Below are positions 15,421 to 22,938 of a stretch of DNA of 44,754 bases, piece after piece. Made by a program: the position numbers and the translations under genes. The DNA comes from Methylococcales bacterium (GTDB lineage Bacteria; Pseudomonadota; Gammaproteobacteria; Methylococcales; Methylomonadaceae). The notes below the pieces were generated by a model. That model was not told where the DNA came from. It did no database searches and saw only the letters and a program-made list of their open reading frames with translations. The stretch spans positions 1 through 44,754 of the forward strand of contig JAQTPT010000033.1 in the NCBI GenBank assembly GCA_028712795.1, given 5' to 3'. Position 1 is the stretch's first letter. Each line of letters opens with the position of its first letter.

Positions 15421-16329
15421 TCATACTAGTCTTTCCCAAGGGTTTTGACTTCGCCTAAAGACATCTTTAGTCCCCAAAGAGATTAGGCCGTCTGATGCAC
15501 TAAGCAGATGCAAACATGTCTTAGGGTGATCCTTGGAATCTGCAAAATCAGTATCATTAACTAACTCATCATCAACAAGCTTGAGAATTCTGAAATCAGT
15601 CGTGACATAAACCGTTCCGTTATAAAAGTAGACATCCCTTAAGTTCTCTTTTCTATTTGTGTCGGTAACACTCCATTTGTCGCGTCGACCACGCAACATA
15701 ATTCCACTATGCCCTACAACATAGACAATACCGTCGGGAGCGCAACATACTGCTGTTAAATTGATAGATGTCGGGCTTACAATTTGAACCCAAGTATTTT
15801 TATCGTACAACCATATTTCCCCTCCCCAACCCACAGCGTATAATTCTTCTTTATTAAATCCGTCAATATCTTCAAAACCAATAATTTTAGTATTTTCATT
15901 TATAGAACTAGGTCCAATAGTTTTCCATACGTTAAGTGCCTCTCTTTTAAGAAGAACACGCCCCATACCGCATGCAAAAATTGTCTCTTCTATGACAGAA
16001 AGCTTTCGAAGATTTCCATTAAAATTAGTAATTTTCCCGACATGTTCTTGCATTGATTCTGGTTCAGCTTCCCAATAATCACCATTTGGTCCAATAGCGA
16101 CAACATGCCGACATGAACTTTCTGGCTTTATCGTTGCCATTGAAATGGCAGGCCAACTTACCACCTCATTGTATTGACAAAAATGTTCACCTTCATGTTG
16201 TTCATCAAAACAAAAAAAACTAGAATTTGGTTGTCCAGTTTTAACTAATTCATCTAATTCTTTAGCAAAAAAAATAAAATCGTAAAATGGTGCGCAACCA
16301 CTTAAGAACGTTGAATTATCGTGTTTCAT
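15421..16329 (-). CDS. Beta-propeller-like protein, candidate immunity protein for the DUF4150 nuclease
   Basis: This 302-aa protein has no signal peptide. It shows repeated strand units ending in a Trp/Ser turn: ALNVWKTIGPSS, NTWVQIVSPTS, DKWSVTDTNR and NPWERLV at the end, with intervening 'xxxVGxxGxI' strands (ELYAVGWGGEIWLYD, IVYVVGHSGIMLRG). That spacing suggests a five- to seven-bladed propeller. It begins 20 bases after the stop of the DUF4150-nuclease gene with its own GAGG site, the usual place for an immunity gene. The AT-rich composition of this gene and the toxin's C-terminal part compared with vgrG points to acquisition. Immunity function is inferred from position only. Confidence 0.6.
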   Translation of the reverse strand: MKHDNSTFLSGCAPFYDFIFFAKELDELVKTGQPNSSFFCFDEQHEGEHFCQYNEVVSWPAISMATIKPESSCRHVVAIGPNGDYWEAEPESMQEHVGKITNFNGNLRKLSVIEETIFACGMGRVLLKREALNVWKTIGPSSINENTKIIGFEDIDGFNKEELYAVGWGGEIWLYDKNTWVQIVSPTSINLTAVCCAPDGIVYVVGHSGIMLRGRRDKWSVTDTNRKENLRDVYFYNGTVYVTTDFRILKLVDDELVNDTDFADSKDHPKTCLHLLSASDGLISLGTKDVFRRSQNPWERLV

Positions 16330-16349
16330 ACAACCTCATAACTTTTTTA

Positions 16350-17465
16350 TTATCTACCTGAAGAAAATTTCTTTATTGCATCAAAGGCAACCTTTAACTT
16401 ACCTTTTAGCGCATCACTAAGTTGATTGCTATTTGATTGCCAATGTTTAATTTTTTTATTTAGATTATTTTTTAATGATGGCGATTCGTTCAACTGTTGT
16501 TCAATACATTCTTTTTTACAGTTACATTGTTCCGCAACAGCAACTGCACATATTTCGTTATATTCCTTAACGGTACATTGCCCCCAACCCTTTAAACCTG
16601 CAAGATAATCAAGCGCAGCATGATTCTCGCCATGTGATCCTACATGTTGACTTGCGCCTTCAAGACAAGCACATAAGGCCCCTCCATGACTATATCCAGG
16701 CAAGTGATTTACCATATTTTGTGGAGGAATATGATGTGGAGATTGACCAGGGCAACAGCCTCCATTTTCTATTTCTTGACCATAAGGTCGTAAAAAGCAT
16801 TTCATTGCTTCAACACATTTACTGCCATCAGCATCCGCTTCCGCTTGAGTACCCGCTTGTGCTGTTCTACTTACCTCACCACCACGACTATATAGCCCTC
16901 TTTGTTCAGTAACTGGCAGGGATAACATACCAGGGCATTGCTCAGCAGCACCTTTTTTTTTACCTTTTTTACAATTATCTTCAATTTTTTTCTTATCATC
17001 TGCGCACTCTGAAAAATTATCTAAAGTAGTCATCGCATCTGTATAAACCCAAGGCACCGCCTCATTCGGAGGGCTTCCATGATTATTCGTTGTCATATCC
17101 ATGTGCCGATCGACATTTTCTCCCTCAAACTTAACATCCATAGACCATTTTATAAAATACACTTTTCCAGTATTTTTGCTTGATATGACCCCTTTTTTGG
17201 CTGCCGCCCCTGCTTCATCACCTGTTGATTTTTTAAAGTAAGACTGGTTTTTCAACATGACTTCTTCGCCAGATATTTTGACAGTTTTACTCCCTTCTGT
17301 AGTGTCTGACGCCATTCCGGTATTCGGATAAGGCACTGGTACACCGGGCGGGGTAGCCGGATTTTCCGGCGGCGTAAAACAGACATCCGGCATCGCACAT
17401 ATGGTTTTGCCAGACCCCGCCTTACAAGCCAGCTCCATTCCATTTGCATAGACCTCATTTGCCAT
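16350..17465 (-). CDS. DUF4150 (PAAR-like) protein with C-terminal GHH/HNH-type nuclease toxin domain
   Basis: This 371-aa protein starts with a DUF4150 PAAR-like domain (about 1-125; MANEVYANGMELACKAG, TPPENPATPPGVPVPYPNTG), which caps the VgrG spike. A Cys/Lys-rich linker follows. The C-terminal domain (about 215-371) has CCPGQSPHHIPPQN with His244-His245, then CLEGASQHVGSHGENHAALD with His278 and His282, the hallmark of the HNH/Endonuclease VII GHH-type toxins (Tox-GHH2-like). It should cut DNA in target cells. It overlaps the upstream ketoacyl-synthase-like gene by one base (TAATG), and the probable immunity gene follows. The lysine-rich run CKKGKKKGA near 165 may be a linker. Confidence 0.8.
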   Translation of the reverse strand: MANEVYANGMELACKAGSGKTICAMPDVCFTPPENPATPPGVPVPYPNTGMASDTTEGSKTVKISGEEVMLKNQSYFKKSTGDEAGAAAKKGVISSKNTGKVYFIKWSMDVKFEGENVDRHMDMTTNNHGSPPNEAVPWVYTDAMTTLDNFSECADDKKKIEDNCKKGKKKGAAEQCPGMLSLPVTEQRGLYSRGGEVSRTAQAGTQAEADADGSKCVEAMKCFLRPYGQEIENGGCCPGQSPHHIPPQNMVNHLPGYSHGGALCACLEGASQHVGSHGENHAALDYLAGLKGWGQCTVKEYNEICAVAVAEQCNCKKECIEQQLNESPSLKNNLNKKIKHWQSNSNQLSDALKGKLKVAFDAIKKFSSGR

Positions 17466-18505
17466 TATTGCTCACCCACTTTTTGGCACGCGATTATCAT
17501 GGAAGACCGCTTGCCATCGTCATTTCCCAGATGAGCCAGAATATGCTGGCCTTTACTGTAGTTTTTTTCGCAAGCCGCTTTTAAGACGGCAAGTATTACC
17601 GCACCAATGGGAGCGCCTACTTCACCGATACAATCGGCCGGATGCCAGATATCAAATTCTTCACGCTTTGTTCTTTCTACTCGGCTAAAAGCCAAACTAG
17701 ATTCTTTAAAATGATATTGCTCACCCGATATGTCGGTGATTTTAAAATCAAGAATACTTTGATCACACCCAGCATCACCCAACGACTCCTTAATTGCAGC
17801 CGACAAACCATCCGCCCTTAACGGTTCTTCTGAATCCACGTGCGCCTTTTCCACCCCAAAGCCCAAGCCGTGACAAATCAACTGAGGTTCTGGCTTGGCA
17901 TGAACCGCCTGAACCATCAACGCCGCCCCCGCCTCGCCGGGTATAAAACCATTGGAATTCTGGCTGGTCAACAACCGCTCATTTTCTTCATAATGGGCTA
18001 AGGTCGGCGCCACCAGCAGGCTATCGGTGGCGGCAATCAGTACCTGTTTAACCTTGCGTTCCTGTAATATTTCCCGCGCGTGTTTCAGCGCCACCGCCAC
18101 AGCGACATGCCCCCTGGCAATCACGCGGGATTTCTCGTGAAACTCCACACCCAACTCAGTTTGTAAATCGAGAAAAAACTGGTTGTCGTCATCGATGACA
18201 CGGCCTTTGCGTTCGTGCTCCGACAAGCAAAGAAAAAGAGGCGTCGCATTCGGAACGATTTGCGTATTGTTGGCCAGGCATTCGTTAATTGCTGCGGCAG
18301 CCATTTTGATCAGTTTGGTTTTGCCCCGCCAGGGTTGTTCCAGCGGCACTTCACATCCCATAATCCATTCACCGCCCTTGTCCATAAAACGGGTTTCCTG
18401 AAAATTGTCGAGCGCACAGCGAATGGCGGCACAGGAAGCCGGGGCGTTTAAGCCTACGCCTGTGACCATGCCGGTTCCGGTGATTGCTAATGGGAAGCTG
18501 CTCAT
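17465..18505 (-). CDS. Beta-ketoacyl synthase-like (thiolase fold) protein lacking the catalytic Cys
   Basis: This 346-aa protein starts like FabB/FabF (LAITGTGMVTGVGLNAPASC) and keeps a thiolase-fold layout (QVLIAATDSLL, FIPGEAGAALMVQ, CIGEVGAPIGAVILAVLKA). It is shorter than a typical 410-aa synthase. The nucleophile block, normally 'ACATG...', reads VIARGHVAVAVALKHA here with no Cys, so it is unlikely to condense fatty-acyl chains. Homologues occur next to DUF2169 and DUF4150 genes in T6SS loci, suggesting a role in effector loading. Translational coupling to the DUF4150-nuclease gene supports this. The exact role is unknown. Confidence 0.8.
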   Translation of the reverse strand: MSSFPLAITGTGMVTGVGLNAPASCAAIRCALDNFQETRFMDKGGEWIMGCEVPLEQPWRGKTKLIKMAAAAINECLANNTQIVPNATPLFLCLSEHERKGRVIDDDNQFFLDLQTELGVEFHEKSRVIARGHVAVAVALKHAREILQERKVKQVLIAATDSLLVAPTLAHYEENERLLTSQNSNGFIPGEAGAALMVQAVHAKPEPQLICHGLGFGVEKAHVDSEEPLRADGLSAAIKESLGDAGCDQSILDFKITDISGEQYHFKESSLAFSRVERTKREEFDIWHPADCIGEVGAPIGAVILAVLKAACEKNYSKGQHILAHLGNDDGKRSSMIIACQKVGEQ

Positions 18506-18522
18506 GAGGTTATCTAAGTTTA

Positions 18523-18556
18523 TTTGGCAGAACCCGTAAACGGTTCCGCCCTACGA
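18523..18556. repeat. REP-like palindrome
   Basis: The stretch agaacccgtaaacggttccg followed by ccctacg forms an imperfect palindrome (gaaccc/ggttcc arms) of the same 'gtagggcggaacc' type as the repeats around 13175-15386. It lies between the 67-aa gene and the ketoacyl-synthase-like gene. Confidence 0.5.
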
Positions 18557-18760
18557 CTATTCTGCACTTTTATTCCTCGACGCCATGGCACTTCGACTGA
18601 GTTCCTCGATACTCAATGACTCATCCTGTTGCTGATGCCATTTGGTATAGTCGAAAGGCTCTCTCTGAATCAGGGTAATAAACCTTTCCGCTTCAACATC
18701 ACAAAGATATTGCGAAAGGACTTGTATGCCCTTCATCTTAATTTCTGTTTCAGTAATCAT
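18557..18760 (-). CDS. Small hypothetical protein (67 aa)
   Basis: I know similar small proteins ('iKGiqvL...LG.VeaERFi.Li.REPFDYT.W') but cannot attach a function. The sequence reads MITETEIKMKGIQVLSQYLC, then AERFITLIQREPFDYTKWHQ and SIEELSRSAMASRNK, all predicted helical. Related proteins are often found alone or next to small toxin-like genes, so an antitoxin-like role is a possibility. Start taken at ATG 18758-18760 rather than the GTG one codon earlier. It lies in the effector cassette between DUF2169 and the ketoacyl-synthase-like gene, with REP-like sequence after it, and may be a passenger. Confidence 0.55.
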   Translation of the reverse strand: MITETEIKMKGIQVLSQYLCDVEAERFITLIQREPFDYTKWHQQQDESLSIEELSRSAMASRNKSAE

Positions 18761-18797
18761 CACAGTCTACAATGAGCAGTAAGCCAGAAACTATTCA

Positions 18798-19907
18798 TTA
18801 ATCTTCCTCTTCTGTTTCGGCCTTATTCGCCTCAGCCAGATGCGCCAATGACGGATAATATGTTTTACCCAGTTCCCGCGCCCGCCACCAGCCGCGCGAC
18901 ATTTTTCCGGCAAGAACCTGGGGAATTTCAAACATGTTTTTCTTGAGCGGCAAGCTGGCACGCCAAGTCAGGCTAAAAACACCTTTATCCGGTTCAATAA
19001 CAACGGTGTCGATCACCGCCCGGGTTTCGTGTCGTCCACCTTTTTTGCGGAAAAACACGACTGGGACATCTATTGCTGGCAGGCTAAACGCAACGCGGCC
19101 TTCCGGCGACAGATTGACCAGCACCACTTCTTCGCCTCCTTTGGGGTAAGGTATTTGTTGATCCTCAGGGGCGGCCTGATAGTAGGCTTCGTTAAAATCC
19201 GCCGGTAAAAAGGGAAAGGTGTTGTCTATCCAGTCCTGATCGTAGGTGCCGCCATACGGTAGACGCTGCGACCAGCCACGCCCTACCGGACCGAAAGCCA
19301 TGGGCTTGTAGTCGCCGTCCGGTGTTTGGATTGGCCGGTTAACTTCCTCTGTATTAGGCATTAATGTTCCATCAACCAGTTGACTGGCCAAGCGCTGATG
19401 ATAGCCTTTACCTACAGGATTCAGCATGTAGGCGCTATGCTTGTTTTTATCTTCATGGAAATTATCCAGGCCGCCGAAGGCATTGTCGTAACTGACCGGC
19501 ATGATGGTAAACTCAGCCGGTTGGCCTGGAGCGATGGTAATACCGGCATTCCAGTACCGTTCACCAACCACGTTAAATGTCTTGATAAAGGAACCCAGTC
19601 TCAACCCTACTTGCACCATTCTGGCCGGACGTCCTTGCGGCGCGTATGCGCTACCGTTTAACAATACATCACAGCGATGCCTTATGGGCGCATAATCAAC
19701 TTCATAAAGCGGCGCGGAAAATCCGGGTTCACCGGTAAAGGTATCGGCCATAATCAAAGGGATTTGCTGTTCTGCAAGCTGTGGCTCTTCTCCTGGTTTC
19801 GGAATCGTAAAAGTGCCTTTGATGGCGACCACCAGCATTTCCCGGCCATCGGGTTTCATGCCCATGGTATAGCCGGCTAGCATGCCTGTTGAATTGAGAA
19901 GATCCAT
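18798..19907 (-). CDS. DUF2169 protein, T6SS effector adaptor/accessory
   Basis: This 369-aa protein begins MDLLNSTGMLAGYTMGMKPD and contains VVAIKGTFTIP, ADTFTGEPGFSAPLYEVDYA and RCDVLLNGSAYAP, the signature of DUF2169. These proteins are encoded beside vgrG and PAAR-like genes and are thought to help load specific effectors on the spike. No signal peptide, and many beta-strands. It ends with an acidic tail (ETEEED). The order DUF6484, DUF2169, ketoacyl-synthase-like, DUF4150-toxin suggests one loading pathway for the nuclease. A 165-base spacer without a gene (19908-20072) precedes it. Confidence 0.85.
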   Translation of the reverse strand: MDLLNSTGMLAGYTMGMKPDGREMLVVAIKGTFTIPKPGEEPQLAEQQIPLIMADTFTGEPGFSAPLYEVDYAPIRHRCDVLLNGSAYAPQGRPARMVQVGLRLGSFIKTFNVVGERYWNAGITIAPGQPAEFTIMPVSYDNAFGGLDNFHEDKNKHSAYMLNPVGKGYHQRLASQLVDGTLMPNTEEVNRPIQTPDGDYKPMAFGPVGRGWSQRLPYGGTYDQDWIDNTFPFLPADFNEAYYQAAPEDQQIPYPKGGEEVVLVNLSPEGRVAFSLPAIDVPVVFFRKKGGRHETRAVIDTVVIEPDKGVFSLTWRASLPLKKNMFEIPQVLAGKMSRGWWRARELGKTYYPSLAHLAEANKAETEEED

Positions 19908-20072
19908 AAATTATCAATATCTGCCGATAGTTGTTAGGGATGTACTTATTTGTGTCATTTTGAGTGCAACTTGAAATCTTTTTTCAGAAGTTGCTTTCTA
20001 TACATAGGCTTTCCAAGATTCCTCCGTTTGGCCGGAATGAGAATATGTGATTGTTCAGCGTATCCTTAACCG

Positions 20073-20543
20073 TTAATTAATCTGCACCGTACCGCCCTTG
20101 ATACGATTGACACCCGATGACCGGCTTAACAAATATTCGCCACGAAGAATAATCTTGCCAGCCTTGGTCAAGGTTATACTGGCTTTGCCGCACTTCAACG
20201 TGATAGTTTGTTTGGCTGATAGTACGATGTGTTCGCCATCCACTTCCGCTGAGGCTTGCTCGGCATCTTGACCTGATTTAGCAGTATCCGCATGGTGAAT
20301 TTTACCGATAATTAAAGGTTGTAGAGGATTGCCGCCTTCAAACAACAAAGCGATTTCTTTACCGACATCCTCCTTATTTAATGTTGTCGTGCTTCGTGCA
20401 GGGATTGCTGTTTCAAGCGGGTTGCCTGGAAAGGCCACCAGCAGCTCACCGGCATCGTTGAGACTTAAAAAAAGACCAATCACAACGCCGTCGATTTTTT
20501 GTTCAACGTTCGCTGCGGTTTTTTGTAGTTGATCAGTCGTCAT
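20073..20543 (-). CDS. DUF6484 protein (VgrG-associated, beta-helix-like C-terminus)
   Basis: This 156-aa protein has GVVIGLFLSLNDAGELLVAF and a LFEGGNPLQPLIIGKIH motif, an OB-like core seen in DUF6484. The C-terminus (ITLKCGKASITLTKAGKIIL, then RIKGGTVQIN) repeats the short beta-helix pattern of VgrG tails. It could associate with the spike tip or act as an adaptor for the DUF2169/DUF4150 cargo. Start taken at ATG 20541-20543 because AAGGAG lies 8 bases upstream; the TTG two codons earlier would be too close. It lies 62 bases downstream of vgrG. Confidence 0.75.
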   Translation of the reverse strand: MTTDQLQKTAANVEQKIDGVVIGLFLSLNDAGELLVAFPGNPLETAIPARSTTTLNKEDVGKEIALLFEGGNPLQPLIIGKIHHADTAKSGQDAEQASAEVDGEHIVLSAKQTITLKCGKASITLTKAGKIILRGEYLLSRSSGVNRIKGGTVQIN

Positions 20544-20605
20544 CTTCAATTCTCCTTGATTTCAAGACCGCTTAAGGGGGAAAATCAGGCTGTGGTTTTT
20601 TAGGG

Positions 20606-22876
20606 TTAATTTTGCAGGATTTTCTGCCCTTTCATGGTGATATTGTTTGATGCAGTAACATCAATTTTTCCTGAGCCATCCACGGTAATGTCTTTCCCCT
20701 TAATCACTATCGTGCCATCTTTTTTCATGGAAATACTGGCGCTGCCGGTCTTGATCGTCACCGAATCCCCCGCATCGATCACCAGGTTTTTGCCCACTTT
20801 AAGAGAATCGTCACCCTTAACATCCGCGCTGCGGTTGCCATCGACGCCAAGAGAATCATTACCCTTCACACTTTTTGAGGCGTTGCCGGAAACGGACTCG
20901 CTTTGATTTCCCCCTACTGTCAGCGATTGATTGGCCCCGACATCCGTACTCTGGTTTGCTCCAACATTCGTAGACTGGTTTGCGCCTACATTGATGCTTT
21001 GATAAGCCCCGACATTGACGGTTTGATAGGCCCCGATGCCGACCGCCTGGAATGCGCCGATGCCAATTTCCTGAGCGGCACCAACACCGATGGTTTCGTT
21101 TATGCCCACAGTATGCGTTCGTTGCAAGGCGACAGAAACAGTTTCACTGGCGCCGACCGACTTCGTTCTGTTGGCTCCGATGGTGATGGTTTCGTTTACA
21201 CCCACCATCTCAGTACGGTTGTTACCGATGGTAATGGTTTCATTCACACCCACTTTTTCGGTGCGATTATTTCCGATAGTAATCTTTTCATCGTTCCCGA
21301 CATCTTCAGTGCGATCATGCCCGACTTTTGTGGTTTCGTCATTTTCGACGATATTATCCTGATTTTTTTCAGCATGAATATAGAGCTGTTCCGAGCCTTT
21401 TTTATCCTCCATGCGGATTTCGTTAAAATTGGCGCCACTCCCGCCTTTGGAACTGCGGCTTTTGATGCCGCTTTGGGTTTTGTTGGCGGGAAGCGCATAG
21501 GGAGGCGTTTGATCGCCGTTGTAAACTCGTCCCGTAACAATAGGCTGGTCGGGGTCGCCTTCTAAAAACTCTACAATTACTTCCTGGCCCATGCGCGGAA
21601 TGTGGATGCCGCCCCAGGTTTTTCCGGCCCACAGCTGCGACACGCGCACCCAGCAGGAGGAATTTTCATCCTTTTTTCCGTAACGATCCCAATGGAACTG
21701 GAGCTTTACCCTTCCGTGTTCGTCGGTGTAAATCTCCTCCCCGGAAGGCCCAACAACAACGGCTGTTTGCGGGCCCTGAACGATGGGTTTAGGTGTGACA
21801 CGGGCTGCCCGGAACGGCGTTTTGCTGTCGATGGCGGAAAAATTATTGGAATAGTTTGTTCCCCCTTCATCACCTGCTTCGAGACTATCGCAGCGGATAC
21901 TATGATTGACGGAAGCTACTAAATATTTCCGGTTTTGATCTTCCCTGGGATATTCGCTAAGGGAAAAAAGCCCCCCGCTCATAAGCCCCCGGACGATACT
22001 TTGACCCTGCGCCTGTTCGTATTGAGTATGTAATTCCTGAATGCGGATGTTAGCATAATTTTTGCCGTCTCCGCTTTGTACATACTCTCCAGGGTAGTCA
22101 TATATTTCGTGAGATGCTTCATTGTGCCGGCGTTCAATTTTGGCTTCGGTTTTTTGATCGGCTTTTGGACGGATAAAATCGTATTCGTTGAGTGCATATA
22201 CACAGGGCTGAAGCTGCTTTTTGAGATGCCAGCTGTTAATACACTCGTCGTCGCGCAACGCAGTTTTATCGGGAGGATAATAAGGGATCTCTTCGTAATC
22301 AGGGATGACCTCATGGGATTGGGAATTATCCGCCAAGATAAGGGTATGCTTACCTTCTTCATGCTTGTGGTAGTAATACATCCCTTCCTGTTCCATCAGG
22401 CGACTGATAAAATTAAAGTCCGTCTCGCGGTATTGAACGCAATAGTCCCAGTTCCGGTAGGTACCGCTTGTTTTATCTTCAAACACTGCATATTGGAAGT
22501 CCTTGAACACCTCTTTAATAATTGCCGGGACGGTTTTATTCTGAAAAATCCGGCAGTCGGCGGTGCGCGTTAAAAACCATAGCCAAGGATAAACGGTGAC
22601 ATAGTACCGGGCATAACGTCCTTCATCAACGGCTTGGGAAATGCTGCCGACGTAGCCGTTAAAAAAACGTTTTTTGTCGCCGGCAAGATTGAGGCGGATG
22701 CTGACGTTATGACCTAACAGATCTTCGAATTTGATATTTTTGGTGCTAAGCAGCTCCAAATCGATGACGAACAGACGTCCCAACTCTTCGGTCATTCTCA
22801 TATCCCGCAGCAATAGAACATCTTCCCCGAGCGGGGAGATAAATTCTATTTCGCGGTTTTTTTGAGTAACGGCCAT
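20606..22876 (-). CDS. vgrG: T6SS spike protein VgrG (TssI) with extended beta-helix
   Basis: This 756-aa protein is the trimeric spike. The gp27-like part lies at about 1-370 (FISPLGEDVLLLRDMRMTEE, YRETDFNFISRLMEQEGMYY), the gp5 OB-domain at about 385-490 (EIYTDEHGRVKLQFHWDR, CWVRVSQLWAGKTWGG, GQEVIVEFLEGDPDQPIVTG). After a DUF2345-like stretch comes a long run of eight-residue units of 'VGxNxTxx/VGANQSxN' type (about 535-690), which should form an elongated triple beta-helix. The end (ITVDGSGKIDVTASNNITMK) is a normal tip, with no fused toxin. DUF6484, DUF2169 and the PAAR-like nuclease follow downstream, so toxin delivery is by separate subunits. Confidence 0.95.
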   Translation of the reverse strand: MAVTQKNREIEFISPLGEDVLLLRDMRMTEELGRLFVIDLELLSTKNIKFEDLLGHNVSIRLNLAGDKKRFFNGYVGSISQAVDEGRYARYYVTVYPWLWFLTRTADCRIFQNKTVPAIIKEVFKDFQYAVFEDKTSGTYRNWDYCVQYRETDFNFISRLMEQEGMYYYHKHEEGKHTLILADNSQSHEVIPDYEEIPYYPPDKTALRDDECINSWHLKKQLQPCVYALNEYDFIRPKADQKTEAKIERRHNEASHEIYDYPGEYVQSGDGKNYANIRIQELHTQYEQAQGQSIVRGLMSGGLFSLSEYPREDQNRKYLVASVNHSIRCDSLEAGDEGGTNYSNNFSAIDSKTPFRAARVTPKPIVQGPQTAVVVGPSGEEIYTDEHGRVKLQFHWDRYGKKDENSSCWVRVSQLWAGKTWGGIHIPRMGQEVIVEFLEGDPDQPIVTGRVYNGDQTPPYALPANKTQSGIKSRSSKGGSGANFNEIRMEDKKGSEQLYIHAEKNQDNIVENDETTKVGHDRTEDVGNDEKITIGNNRTEKVGVNETITIGNNRTEMVGVNETITIGANRTKSVGASETVSVALQRTHTVGINETIGVGAAQEIGIGAFQAVGIGAYQTVNVGAYQSINVGANQSTNVGANQSTDVGANQSLTVGGNQSESVSGNASKSVKGNDSLGVDGNRSADVKGDDSLKVGKNLVIDAGDSVTIKTGSASISMKKDGTIVIKGKDITVDGSGKIDVTASNNITMKGQKILQN

Positions 22877-22938
22877 AGTATTAGTCTGTTGGGCTGATCA
22901 AATGCTGATATTTTGTTAATGAAAAAATTTGGAGCCGC

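Noticed and set aside
20900..21340. Regularly spaced repeats that could suggest a CRISPR array
   Set aside because: The period is about 24 bases, in frame, with no unique spacers; they encode the VgrG eight-residue beta-helix units.
20903..21565. A 220-codon plus-strand open frame
   Set aside because: It is the antisense of the repetitive vgrG beta-helix coding region; the 24-bp periodicity keeps several frames open. No ribosome-binding site or family resemblance.
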